Translations under genes and position numbers: made by a program
From: a virus
IMG/VR virus record: IMGVR_UViG_3300035670_000412
Location: 1-44,588 of that record
Reading direction: 5' to 3' (one strand)
Length of the DNA: 44,588 nt
Shown here: one piece after another, positions 1 through 6,909 of the stretch
Numbering within the stretch: the stretch's first letter is position 1
How the letters are laid out: each line of letters starts with the position of its first letter
The notes under the pieces: model-generated
The model's input: the letters and a program-made list of their open reading frames with translations, nothing else
Told to the model about the DNA's origin: nothing
Database searches by the model: none

Positions 1-17
1 ACGCAGGCAGGTCGGAC

Positions 18-1132
<1,115 letters not shown>

Positions 1133-1136
<4 letters not shown>

Positions 1137-1717
1137 GCCGCCGCCCTCGCCCGCCCATCGTTGACCACCATCGCCGCGCCGAAGGCGAACACCGACGGAG
1201 CGGCCTGCAGCAGGCGCTGCCTCATGTGCTGCCGGATCGCGTTGACTCTGCTCTGGGTGACGCCCAGCGCGTGCGCCACGGCCACGCCGGACTGGCTCGA
1301 CTCGACGATCCAGCGGCGAAGCTCCTCCGTGATCACGCGCCTGGCGATGGCGGTGCGCCGGGCCGCCTCGCGGTGCTGCGGCGTGTTGAAGATGCCCTGC
1401 TTGTGCTGACGCCTGACCAGCGCCTGGCGCTTGATCACCTGCAGGTGCTCGGGGTTGACGCAGTCGCGGCTGTCGCACTTGCGCGCGACGACCTTGTCCT
1501 GCGGCGCCTCCTCGCCGGTGGCGAAGAGCCACATCGCGCGCATCGGCGTCATCGTTCCGCGGCCATGAACCCAGACGATCTGCCGGCGCCCGACAAGGGG
1601 TCGGCCACGCGCACTGCGCAGATGCCAGCATCCGCTGTCGTCGTCGCACACGCAGCGCAGGCGCATCGCCTCCACGCTGTCGAGGCCGCCCAGGTGGGCA
1701 CCGTATCGATGAGGCAC
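1133..1717 (-). CDS. HNH-type homing-like endonuclease with C-terminal helix-turn-helix
   Basis: A 194-aa protein starting at GTG 1717, chosen because AGGAG lies 7 nt upstream. The central part carries a Cys/His pattern, CDSRDCVNPEHL, typical of zinc-supported HNH nucleases of phages. The last 90 residues hold a helix-turn-helix-like stretch (SGVAVAHALGVTQSRVNAI) probably used for DNA recognition. The gene sits between a ribbon-helix-helix protein and the replication initiator in the early operon and overlaps the initiator start by 4 bp. Such free-standing HNH proteins are often selfish or assist replication/packaging; its actual target cannot be told from sequence. Confidence 0.75.
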
Positions 1718-1774
1718 GTCTACTCTCCTTGACTGCTCAGCGGATCGCGTGGCGGTCGCGCATTGGCGGCGTTG

Positions 1775-2008
1775 TCACAGCGACCGCCCCCCTAGTTCGT
1801 CGGCACTGCAATGCAGTGCACCAAAGTCGGTGACGTGCTGCCCGTCGTCTTGCAGAGTGCGTGCATGCCCAAAGACATGCCGCTCCAGCGTGAGCCGGAT
1901 GTACTCGCTCAGCGTGCGCTCGTCGCGCGCAGCCAGGCGCATGAGGCTGGTCTCTACGCTCTCGCTCACGCGCACAGCTGGCAGCTGGCGGGTGCACTTC
2001 TCGGCCAT
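1775..2008 (-). CDS. Ribbon-helix-helix (CopG/Arc-like) DNA-binding protein
   Basis: A 77-aa protein if started at ATG 2008 (GGAG about 10 nt upstream); an in-frame ATG at 2029 would add seven residues. The segment QLPAVRVSESVETSLMRLAA followed by RDERTLSEYIRLTLERHV fits a beta strand plus two helices of the ribbon-helix-helix fold, with SEYIR at the second helix. Small RHH proteins in phage early operons usually act as dimeric repressors. The 57-bp gap to the HNH gene and shared strand suggest co-transcription. The ATG is back-to-back with a plus-strand ATG at 2007. Confidence 0.7.
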   Translation of the reverse strand: MAEKCTRQLPAVRVSESVETSLMRLAARDERTLSEYIRLTLERHVFGHARTLQDDGQHVTDFGALHCSADELGGRSL

Positions 2009-2141
2009 GGGCGCTGACTCCGCTGCCATCTACGCCTGGGCACGCGCCGCCGTGCGGGACATGCTCATCCGCATCTTCCAGCGCATCGCCCGCGGCGACC
2101 CACTGCCCGGCCTCATGCCGGGCGAGGAAGACCTGCCGTGA
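2007..2141 (+). CDS. Small unknown protein (44 aa)
   Basis: Begins MGADSAAIYAWARAAVRDML and ends in a short acidic tail. Third codon positions are almost all G or C (about 40 of 45), which is what true coding frames show here. It does not conflict with the minus RHH gene, as the two starts share one CATG. No clear Shine-Dalgarno sequence is seen. The function is not recognisable; the helical segment with alternating hydrophobics could be amphipathic. Confidence 0.4.
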   Translation: MGADSAAIYAWARAAVRDMLIRIFQRIARGDPLPGLMPGEEDLP

Positions 2142-2213
2142 CCGCCCTGGCGGCCACCCTCTCCCGTGGCACGATGGAAGTTCCACCGACCACGCACCAC
2201 GAGAGGGGCGACC

Positions 2214-2519
2214 ATGGACATCGAACTCGACTTCGACACCGCCACGAAGGCCGCGCTTGGCGCGCACGGCCTGCCGCGCGCGATCACCTGGCCGGCCGGC
2301 GCATTCGCTCCGCGCAGTGGAGACCGAATGGTCTTCACGATGTCGCAGGGCATCATGGGCGCAGCGGCATTCGAGGTCTGTGGCATCGAGCACTTCATCG
2401 GGCCATCTCCGGCGTCGCTGTCGAAGCTGGACGAATTGGCCGCGCATGCGAAGGCCGTGACCGTTCGGCATCGGGTGAGGCTGCGCTTGGCAGCCGCGGC
2501 TGCGGCCGGCGCGGGCTGA
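2214..2519 (+). CDS. Small unknown phage protein (101 aa)
   Basis: Starts at ATG 2214 preceded by GAGAGGGG. The N-terminus is acidic (MDIELDFDTATKAALGAHGL); the middle has a strand-rich hydrophobic part (DRMVFTMSQGIMGAAAFEV) and the C-terminus is Ala/Arg-rich. It has good third-position G/C bias. Its last 125 bp overlap, antisense, the 3' end of a minus-strand ORF (2395-2682), so one of the two C-termini may be over-long. No family recognised. Confidence 0.6.
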   Translation: MDIELDFDTATKAALGAHGLPRAITWPAGAFAPRSGDRMVFTMSQGIMGAAAFEVCGIEHFIGPSPASLSKLDELAAHAKAVTVRHRVRLRLAAAAAAGAG

Positions 2520-2682
2520 ATGCCGCAGCGGCGCCGGCGCTTGGCGGGTTGCGGCGCAAGGCATCCATCAGCCGGCGCTGGAACTGCGCGAAAGACCAGC
2601 CCTCGACGATGCTGATGCTGACCATGCGTGCTGCCACGCTGAAGGCGTCGCAGTCGGCTGGCGCGCTCTCACGCTGCTGCAC
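2395..2682 (-). CDS. Small unknown early protein (95 aa)
   Basis: GTG start at 2682 lies inside the end of the upstream 43-aa gene (14-nt overlap), repeating the arrangement of another overlap at 3071-3084. The first 50 residues (helical, with VSISIVEGWSFAQFQRRLMD) have strong coding bias. The last 40 are low-complexity Pro/Arg/Ala and lie antisense to a plus gene. The true product may end earlier through a sequence change, or the two genes may really overlap tail to tail. Function unknown. Confidence 0.45.
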   Translation of the reverse strand: MQQRESAPADCDAFSVAARMVSISIVEGWSFAQFQRRLMDALRRNPPSAGAAAAFSPRRPQPRLPSAASPDAERSRPSHARPIRPASTATPEMAR

Positions 2683-2800
2683 GCGCGCTCTCCTCGGCCG
2701 GCGCGGCCACGTCGATGAGGGGCCGGCCCTGCGGGCGCCGGGCCCGCTTCGCTACGATGAAGGTCTCCCAACCACTCACCTTCACGAAGGGGCCCGACAT
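2669..2800 (-). CDS. 43-aa peptide sharing a C-terminal tail with two neighbours
   Basis: Starts at ATG 2800 with MSGPFVKVSGWETFIVAKRA and ends RPLIDVAAPAEESARAAA. About 88% of third positions are G/C. The tail PLIDVAAPAE matches the tails of the genes ending at 3071 and 3563, an unusual shared C-terminal module. The 3' end overlaps the GTG start of the next gene. Its start shares CATG with a plus-strand gene. Function unknown. Confidence 0.5.
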   Translation of the reverse strand: MSGPFVKVSGWETFIVAKRARRPQGRPLIDVAAPAEESARAAA

Positions 2801-2981
2801 GAACTCGTTTCTGCCTTCGCATCTCACCGGGCCGACTCCGATGCAGCAGCTTCAGGAGATGCACGAGGCGCAGATGGCTGCCCATGCGCGCACTCAGGCA
2901 CTGCTGGCCCAGGTGCTGGGGCTGCTGAGTCAGAAGCCTGCTGCCGCATCCACCACTCCTGCGCCAAGCGAACGCGAGTAG
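2799..2981 (+). CDS. Small helical protein (60 aa)
   Basis: ATG 2799 has AAGG placed 9 nt upstream. The product is mainly one long amphipathic helix (MQQLQEMHEAQMAAHARTQA then LLAQVLGLLSQ) with a Pro/Thr tail, suggesting a coiled-coil oligomer. Third-position G/C is moderate (about 72%). It is almost wholly antisense to the 3' half of the minus ORF 2824-3084. In the shared part this plus frame looks the more protein-like of the two. Confidence 0.5.
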   Translation: MNSFLPSHLTGPTPMQQLQEMHEAQMAAHARTQALLAQVLGLLSQKPAAASTTPAPSERE

Positions 2982-3084
2982 GCGAGACGTACTCGCTGCC
3001 GACCATCAGCACCAGAGCCATCTTCAGTTCCTGCAGTTCGGCCAGGATGGCCGACAGCACGGCTTGCTGGTCAAGCGGCTGCAC
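2824..3084 (-). CDS. Small early protein (86 aa), 3' half antisense to a plus gene
   Basis: GTG start at 3084 overlaps the stop of the upstream gene by 14 nt. The first 50 residues are convincing (VLSAILAELQELKMALVLMV, then EYVSPTRVRLAQEWW) with about 83% G/C third positions. The remainder is Ser/Pro/Ala-rich with poor codon bias and lies antisense to the 2799-2981 gene. The real protein might be shorter. A helical N-terminus is visible but no family. Confidence 0.5.
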   Translation of the reverse strand: MQPLDQQAVLSAILAELQELKMALVLMVGSEYVSPTRVRLAQEWWMRQQASDSAAPAPGPAVPECAHGQPSAPRASPEAAASESAR

Positions 3085-3334
3085 GCTCGCCCCCTTCGGC
3101 AACTGGCGCGGCCACGTCAATGCACGGCACCAGCATGAAGTCCTGCGCCATCGTCGTCAGCGGCTCCACGCCGGGGTCCGCATAGAACTCCAGCTGCACC
3201 CGCGGCGGCAGGCCACTCGCGTCGAACACGATCTGCAGCTTCGTCACGCGGTTCGGCAGCCCCCACGCCTGCACAAGAGCCAGCGCCAGCGCGGTCCCGC
3301 GGTCAGCGCATTCCTGAAGGGAGAGATCACCCAT
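3071..3334 (-). CDS. Unknown early protein with IDVAAP tail (87 aa)
   Basis: Start at ATG 3334 is favoured over 3355 because GGCAGG precedes it by 5 nt. The body alternates strands and helices (TALALALVQAWGL; KLQIVFDASGLPPRVQLEFY). It ends LVPCIDVAAPVAEGGERAAA, the tail shared with the genes ending at 2669 and 3563. It lies downstream of Cro in the same direction. No known family could be assigned from sequence alone. Confidence 0.6.
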   Translation of the reverse strand: MGDLSLQECADRGTALALALVQAWGLPNRVTKLQIVFDASGLPPRVQLEFYADPGVEPLTTMAQDFMLVPCIDVAAPVAEGGERAAA

Positions 3335-3560
3335 GCCAACCTGCCCTCGTTTCATGACCGAACGGCGCTTCGAGCCGTCTCACGAAATTCACCACAGCGG
3401 CCAGGTGGCCGGTGGCTCCACGGTCGTGCTGCGCTGGTGCAGCCACCCGCACGGCCCGCTGCCGCGCCAAATCGCGGAGCGGGTGATCGGAGGCGGCGCG
3501 ACGCTGCTGCAGTGCGAAGGCGACCTCGCGCGCTGCCAGGTGCCCGAAGACCGGCGCTGA
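3333..3560 (+). CDS. Small Cys/His-containing protein (75 aa)
   Basis: ATG 3333 follows AAGGGAGAG 8 nt upstream. The protein has scattered Cys and His (VLRWCSHPHGPLP; LLQCEGDLARC) that could bind metal, and strong third-position G/C bias in its second half. It is transcribed against the Cro operon and fills the gap between the Cro stop and the next minus gene. Function unknown. Confidence 0.55.
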   Translation: MPTCPRFMTERRFEPSHEIHHSGQVAGGSTVVLRWCSHPHGPLPRQIAERVIGGGATLLQCEGDLARCQVPEDRR

Positions 3561-3562
3561 GG

Positions 3563-3823
3563 TCACGCCGCATCGCGCACGGCCTCTGCCGCGGGCGCGG
3601 CCACGTCAATGCACGGCCGACCACCCGGGTGCGGCCAGGCCGGGTCGGGGAGCATCTCGTCGAGCGTGACGGCGCCGCCGGTGAAGTCGCGCACGGCCTT
3701 CATCCGCGCTGGCGGCACGCCATTCGTCCGCCACTGCGACACCGCGGATTGCGTCAGGCCGAAGTGCTCGGCCATCGCCGTGAGGCGGCCTCGGTCGCCG
3801 TCGAGCCAGGTGGATAGGTCCAT
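3563..3823 (-). CDS. Cro/YdaS-like repressor
   Basis: An 86-aa protein whose residues 8-45 form a helix-turn-helix (RGRLTAMAEHFGLTQSAVSQ then WRTNGVPPARM), the pattern of Cro-like and YdaS-like phage regulators. It is first gene of the minus early operon and divergent from the repressor at 3897, as cro is from cI. It ends with the shared tail GRPCIDVAAPAAEAVRDAA. No Shine-Dalgarno sequence lies upstream, and the -10 element of its promoter is only 8 nt before the ATG, suggesting a leaderless message. It probably shuts off the lysogenic promoter and favours lytic growth. Confidence 0.82.
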   Translation of the reverse strand: MDLSTWLDGDRGRLTAMAEHFGLTQSAVSQWRTNGVPPARMKAVRDFTGGAVTLDEMLPDPAWPHPGGRPCIDVAAPAAEAVRDAA

Positions 3824-3831
3824 GGTCGGCG

Positions 3832-3860
3832 ACTTTAGCGGTTACTTTTCAGATTCGCAA
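3832..3860 (-). promoter_or_regulatory. PR-like promoter for the Cro operon
   Basis: On the minus strand TTGCGA (3860-3855) and TAAAGT (3837-3832) are separated by 17 bp. The sequence CGCTAA overlaps the -10 element exactly as in the promoter at 6307-6335, so both are probably controlled by the same repressor. Confidence 0.65.
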
Positions 3861-3886
3861 GTGAATGCTTGTGTAGCTGACGCTAA
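3835..3886. promoter_or_regulatory. Operator pair between cro and repressor
   Basis: TTAGCG at 3835-3840 and its inverted copy CGCTAA at 3881-3886 flank this AT-rich stretch. Together with the two copies at 6294-6332 they give a consensus near TTAGCGNNNRCT. I infer these are binding sites for the repressor and/or Cro. No clear repressor promoter was resolved. Confidence 0.55.
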
Positions 3887-3896
3887 GGTTTCGGCG

Positions 3897-4400
3897 GTGG
3901 ATGCAACCGACCTAGAACAGGACGTTCGGCGCCGGCGATTGCGGGAGTGGGTCGCGGCCCACGGCGGGCACGCCGCCGTCGTCAGAGATCGCAAGCTGAC
4001 GCCATCCTTGGCGAGCCACCTGTCTCAGGTGATGAACGGCTACAGCTTTGGTCCACGCGCCGCGCGCGCCATGGAAAACCGCCTTGGGATGAGCGAGCGC
4101 TGGCTCGACCAACCCCTCGACGCCCCCACTCCAGCCGCGGCACCCGCGTCGCGCCCGCCCTCGCTCGACGCCGCGCTGCCGGTGGTGCTGGATGCCATCG
4201 CCAGGTTGAGCGGCGGACAGTGGCGCATGGTCCGTGCACGACTGGATGATCTGCCCGAGCAGCCGGGTGCGCTGCGGCAGGTGCTGGCCGACGTGGCTCC
4301 TGTCATGGGCTTGGGCAGCGTGGAACTGCTGGACCGGCTGGCCAAGGCCGCGCTGGAAGCCAAGTTCGCCGACGCGCGGCGCCGGCTGAACCCGACCTAA
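3897..4400 (+). CDS. Phage repressor (CI-like, without a peptidase domain)
   Basis: A 167-aa protein. GTG 3897 is chosen because AAGG lies 8 nt upstream and because an earlier start at 3822 would run through the operators. Residues about 10-65 resemble a repressor DNA-binding domain (AAVVRDRKLTPSLASHLSQV; ARAMENRLGMSERWLDQP). The C-terminal half is helical and Leu-rich. It shows no S24/LexA Ser-Lys protease signature, so SOS induction by self-cleavage is not evident. It is divergent from the Cro gene and is the likely lysogeny repressor acting on the TTAGCG sites. Confidence 0.75.
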   Translation: MDATDLEQDVRRRRLREWVAAHGGHAAVVRDRKLTPSLASHLSQVMNGYSFGPRAARAMENRLGMSERWLDQPLDAPTPAAAPASRPPSLDAALPVVLDAIARLSGGQWRMVRARLDDLPEQPGALRQVLADVAPVMGLGSVELLDRLAKAALEAKFADARRRLNPT

Positions 4401-4401
4401 C

Positions 4402-4436
4402 ACCCCAGCTGGGGTAGTCGCCACCCCTGTTGGGGT
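4402..4436. promoter_or_regulatory. Two tandem 14-bp palindromes spaced by two helical turns
   Basis: ACCCCAGCTGGGGT (4402-4415) and ACCCCTGTTGGGGT (4423-4436) have centres exactly 21 bp apart, placing them on the same face of the DNA. They lie directly after the repressor stop and 68 bp before the AlpA-like gene. They look like a cooperative operator; terminator function is less likely because no T-run follows. Confidence 0.7.
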
Positions 4437-4503
4437 GCGCGCTGGCGGGCGCGTGCCTACTGTTCGTGTCGTTCCTTCACCCCCTATCACGAGGTATGAC
4501 GAC

Positions 4504-4719
4504 ATGAAACAAGACCCCCGCCCCTTCGGCGAGCTGCCCGCCACCGGCTACGTCCGAGAGTCGCAACTGATCCCGGCCCCGGTGCCGTTTTCGTCGGCGA
4601 CGCTGTGGCGCCGCGTCAAGGACGGCACCTTCCCGAAGCCGGTGAAGCTGTCCGAGCGCGTGACCGCCTGGCGCGTGGAGGACGTGCGCCAGTGGCTTGA
4701 AGCGCAGGCTGCGCGGTGA
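4504..4719 (+). CDS. AlpA-family regulator / excisionase-like protein
   Basis: A 71-aa protein starting at ATG 4504 (GAGG upstream). The pattern FSSATLWRRVKDGTFPKPVK followed by AWRVEDVRQWLEAQ is the winged helix-turn-helix of AlpA/Xis-type proteins. In this lysogeny region it may be the recombination directionality factor for the integrase or a transcription activator. Tandem palindromes upstream may be its own operator. Confidence 0.8.
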   Translation: MKQDPRPFGELPATGYVRESQLIPAPVPFSSATLWRRVKDGTFPKPVKLSERVTAWRVEDVRQWLEAQAAR

Positions 4720-4729
4720 GGCCGGCCTG

Positions 4730-4900
4730 GTGGACCTGGCCGGCGGCACGCCGGCGCACATCGAGCGCAGAATGGTGCACCGGGCAGCGCCACGGCCGGC
4801 GCGCGAAGAGAGGTTTCACGCGCCGCCGCGCCCGGTGCCGGCACCTGCGCCGCGGACGCCGCCCCCGCCTCCTCCAGCCCCCGCACCCAAGCCGCCATGA
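4730..4900 (+). CDS. Small Pro-rich protein (56 aa)
   Basis: GTG 4730 has GAGG 8 nt upstream; an in-frame TTG at 4697 is an alternative. The stop overlaps the next start (ATGA at 4897-4900), which argues for a translated, coupled gene. The C-terminal 25 residues are mostly Pro and Ala (PAPRTPPPPPPAPAPKPP), the N-terminus is basic. Function unknown. Confidence 0.4.
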   Translation: MDLAGGTPAHIERRMVHRAAPRPAREERFHAPPRPVPAPAPRTPPPPPPAPAPKPP

Positions 4901-5364
4901 ACTTCGACCGTGCCATCGCGCTGAACGAGATCCGGTACGCCGAGCGCCTGTGCCAGCGCACGGCGCGCATGTACAGGCGCGCGCAGATGCTGGGCGTCTT
5001 CGCGTCGGCGCTGGCCGGCACGGCGGCACTGGCCGCGGCGGCGCAGTGGCTGCCCGCGGCCTTGGCGGCTGCTGGCGCCTTGCTGATGGCCGTGGTGGGC
5101 GCCGGGCTACTGGCCGCACGCCCCGGCGACAAGGCCCTGCAGAACGAGGCCGACGTGAAGCGCTACGCCCAGCTGCGCGCCGCCAGCGTGGACATGACCG
5201 ATGCCGAGTTCGAGCGCGCGCTCTGGCGAGCCCGCGAACTGGACGCCCCAGAAGTGGAGGCGCTGCGCGACGTGGCCTGGAACGACGTGGTGTGCGAGAT
5301 CGGGCGGCCCGAGCTGGCGACGCCGCTGCGCATCACGCAGCGCGCGCTGGCGGCCCTGGCCTGA
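4897..5364 (+). CDS. Two-helix membrane protein (155 aa)
   Basis: A basic N-terminal helix (residues 1-30) is followed by two closely spaced hydrophobic segments (ASALAGTAALAAAAQWL; LAAAGALLMAVVGAGLLAA) and a 75-residue soluble, acidic C-terminal part. This is the layout of a hairpin-anchored inner-membrane protein with both termini on one side. In the immunity region such genes can mediate superinfection exclusion, but nothing specific supports that. It is coupled to the preceding Pro-rich ORF. Confidence 0.7.
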   Translation: MNFDRAIALNEIRYAERLCQRTARMYRRAQMLGVFASALAGTAALAAAAQWLPAALAAAGALLMAVVGAGLLAARPGDKALQNEADVKRYAQLRAASVDMTDAEFERALWRARELDAPEVEALRDVAWNDVVCEIGRPELATPLRITQRALAALA

Positions 5365-5595
5365 CGCGCGCCACTGGCGAACCCGAAGTTTCGCGCGTGG
5401 TTCGCCAGTCGGCGCCTGAGCGGCGCGCACCCTCCAGTACAGCGCCCATGCGCGCTGAGGCCTGCGATGCCAGCGCTCGAAGCGATTGACCCCCTGCTTC
5501 GGGTCGAGGCTGCATCCCGGGCAAGGCCCGCCGATGCCGCGACGCCGCTTCCAGAAGATCGACTCGCCCTGCCACGGACGGAACGGGCGCTTCAC
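5107..5595 (-). CDS. Possible small protein with CPGC motif; 3' part doubtful
   Basis: GTG 5595 overlaps the stop of the antitoxin gene (GTGA), suggesting coupling. The first 55 residues look real (SIFWKRRRGIGGPCPGCSLD) with a CxxC pair and many aromatics. The frame then stays open to 5107, antisense to the membrane-protein gene, where its composition is unconvincing. The functional product is probably only the 5365-5595 part, perhaps truncated by mutation. Confidence 0.35.
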   Translation of the reverse strand: MKRPFRPWQGESIFWKRRRGIGGPCPGCSLDPKQGVNRFERWHRRPQRAWALYWRVRAAQAPTGEPRAKLRVRQWRASGQGRQRALRDAQRRRQLGPPDLAHHVVPGHVAQRLHFWGVQFAGSPERALELGIGHVHAGGAQLGVALHVGLVLQGLVAGACGQ

Positions 5596-5960
5596 GGCAT
5601 CAGCACCTGCACCGGCACGCCCAGCGCGCCGGCCAGCTTCTTCAGCGTGGCGGCGGTGCCTGCGCGCTTGCCGCGCTCGATCTGGCTGACAAAGGGCTTG
5701 CTCAGGCCCGCAGCGTCGGCCAGGGCCTGCAGCGTCATGCCCTTGTGCTCGCGCCAGGCCTTCACCGGGTGGGCACCGTCGGCCGTGGCAAAAGCCACCG
5801 CAGCCGGGATGCGCACGCCGTCGTCCTTGCGGTCGAAGCGCTCAAGGTCCGCCAAGTCCTCGGCGTCTTCGGCCAGCTCGCGCATGCGCTCCCACAGGTC
5901 CATCGGGATCTGCACCGCCACGGGCTTGTCGTCCTGCATCACGAACTGGATTCGGCTCAC
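5592..5960 (-). CDS. XRE-family antitoxin (HigA-like)
   Basis: A 122-aa protein with a C-terminal helix-turn-helix (GMTLQALADAAGLSKPFVSQ then IERGKRAGTAATLKKLAGAL) at residues about 73-115. The N-terminal acidic region is probably the toxin-neutralising part. It follows the toxin gene with a 4-bp overlap (ATGA), the toxin-first order usual for higBA-type modules. It should bind the palindrome at 6223-6239 and repress its own operon. In a prophage it may stabilise lysogeny or block other phages. Confidence 0.82.
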   Translation of the reverse strand: MSRIQFVMQDDKPVAVQIPMDLWERMRELAEDAEDLADLERFDRKDDGVRIPAAVAFATADGAHPVKAWREHKGMTLQALADAAGLSKPFVSQIERGKRAGTAATLKKLAGALGVPVQVLMP

Positions 5961-6214
5961 TCGTACACCTGACCCCTTCCGCCGATCTTGATGACCAGCA
6001 ACACCACTCGGTCGTCGAGCACGCGGTAGATGACCCGCCAGTCGTGCACGCGCAGCCGGTACTCAGGCCGGCCCTGCATGCGCGTCACGTTGTTGTGCTG
6101 CGCGTAGGGGTCGGCGGCTACAGCACCGATCTTCTTCTGCACCAGCGCTTGCAAGTCGCGCGGCATCCTCGCCAGCGCCTTGGCGGCTTCCTTGGCGAAC
6201 TCGACCGAGTGCAT
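5957..6214 (-). CDS. RelE/ParE-superfamily toxin
   Basis: An 85-aa basic protein with the family's typical core: N-terminal helix (FAKEAAKALARMPRDLQALV), then strands EYRLRVHDWRVIYRV and DRVVLLVIKIGGRG. RelE-type toxins cleave mRNA at the ribosome, ParE-type poison gyrase; the sequence alone does not decide which. It is transcribed first, overlapping the antitoxin by 4 bp. A palindromic operator lies 9 bp upstream. Confidence 0.85.
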   Translation of the reverse strand: MHSVEFAKEAAKALARMPRDLQALVQKKIGAVAADPYAQHNNVTRMQGRPEYRLRVHDWRVIYRVLDDRVVLLVIKIGGRGQVYE

Positions 6215-6222
6215 GGGCGCAT

Positions 6223-6239
6223 GTTAGCAATTTGCTAAC
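6223..6239. promoter_or_regulatory. Palindromic operator of the toxin-antitoxin operon
   Basis: GTTAGCAA-T-TTGCTAAC is a perfect odd-centred 17-bp palindrome just upstream of the toxin start, the expected site for the XRE antitoxin. Its half-site GTTAGC resembles the phage operator half TTAGCG. Confidence 0.75.
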
Positions 6240-6293
6240 TGATGCGCAACCACTCCCGCGCCCATCCGTGGAAACCCGAGGGGTGAAGATACT

Positions 6294-6332
6294 TTAGCGT
6301 TCACTGTTGACTAATCATTCAGTGTTCGCTAA
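6294..6332. promoter_or_regulatory. Operator pair at the PL-like promoter
   Basis: TTAGCGTTCACTG (from 6294) and TTAGCGAACACTG (minus strand, from 6332) are inverted copies flanking the -35 region. They match the sites in the cro/repressor interval, implying coordinate repression of both promoters. Confidence 0.65.
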
Positions 6333-6335
6333 CGT
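6307..6335 (+). promoter_or_regulatory. PL-like promoter for recombination genes and cassettes
   Basis: TTGACT (6307-6312) and TAACGT (6330-6335) with 17-bp spacing. The -10 overlaps an operator half, CGCTAACGT. It faces the plus-strand run of genes to 15459; no obvious terminator interrupts that run, so this promoter probably also drives the integron cassettes. Confidence 0.6.
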
Positions 6336-6448
6336 CACTCCATCGCCTCCCCATCCGCCCCGCCGGGGCAGGAGGCGAGAGGGGGGCGGACCTTGTCACT
6401 CAAGAAGTGCAGCAAGCCAAGCAGCGGCTTGAGCCAGTCCACGTTCAT
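6335..6448 (-). CDS. 37-aa peptide antisense to the PL leader
   Basis: ATG 6448 is preceded by a near-perfect AAGGAG with 5-nt spacing, better than most sites here. It encodes MNVDWLKPLLGLLHFLSDKV and a polar tail. Its stop codon touches the -10 element of PL, so the gene lies wholly opposite the PL transcript leader. The hydrophobic N-terminus may associate with membrane. Function unknown. Confidence 0.5.
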   Translation of the reverse strand: MNVDWLKPLLGLLHFLSDKVRPPLASCPGGADGEAME

Positions 6449-6517
6449 GGGGGCTCCTTCGGTAGGGCGGCGGTTGGTTGGAACCCCGATGCTCTCACCG
6501 TTGCGAGCCCCCGCCAC

Positions 6518-6709
6518 ATGAGCGTGCTGCCGATGCTGCCCGTGCCCGAGGCACGCGAGCTGCCAGACGACGAAGCCTGGCGCTCGCTCTTTGACGACTT
6601 CGGCCTGCTCGACGACCCAATCACCGAGCCGATGCCCCTGCAGCTCGAACCGCTGCCCGAGTCCGACTGGCTGGCGGCGGCCCGCAAGACCCTTGGGAGA
6701 CCCGCATGA
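6518..6709 (+). CDS. Small acidic protein (63 aa)
   Basis: First gene after the PL-like promoter, started at ATG 6518. It is acidic with a Leu/Asp-rich middle (WRSLFDDFGLLDDPITEPMP) and ends by overlapping the next start (ATGA). Such small acidic proteins can inhibit host nucleases or mimic DNA, but there is no specific support. The Shine-Dalgarno sequence is weak. Confidence 0.6.
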   Translation: MSVLPMLPVPEARELPDDEAWRSLFDDFGLLDDPITEPMPLQLEPLPESDWLAAARKTLGRPA

Positions 6710-6909
6710 GACCCCACGAAACGAGCTCGTTCGCACGATGGACCTGGACGCCACGCACCGCTCAATCGGCCGTAGAGACGGCCTACGCCATCGAGCGCCA
6801 CCCCGCGCAGTTGCGGCGCGATCAGCCGCATCGCATCGCCGACATCGTGCTCGGCATGGCCATTGGCATTCTGGGCGCCGCGGCGCTGGTGCACTGGTGG
6901 GCCGCATGA
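6706..6909 (+). CDS. Small tail-anchored membrane protein (67 aa)
   Basis: Coupled to the previous gene by ATGA. The first 45 residues are polar and the C-terminus has one membrane segment (DIVLGMAIGILGAAALVHWW). It is followed by another small C-terminally anchored protein, suggesting a pair acting at the inner membrane during early infection. Unknown function. Confidence 0.65.
   Translation: MRPHETSSFARWTWTPRTAQSAVETAYAIERHPAQLRRDQPHRIADIVLGMAIGILGAAALVHWWAA

Noticed and set aside
3327-3624. Minus-strand ORFs between the Cro gene and the next minus gene
   Set aside because: Arg/Ala-rich with poor codon bias; the plus-strand 75-aa gene explains the region better.
2138-3817. 559-aa plus-strand ORF
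   Set aside because: Low-quality Arg/His-rich translation crossing several better genes in both strands; an open frame caused by high GC.
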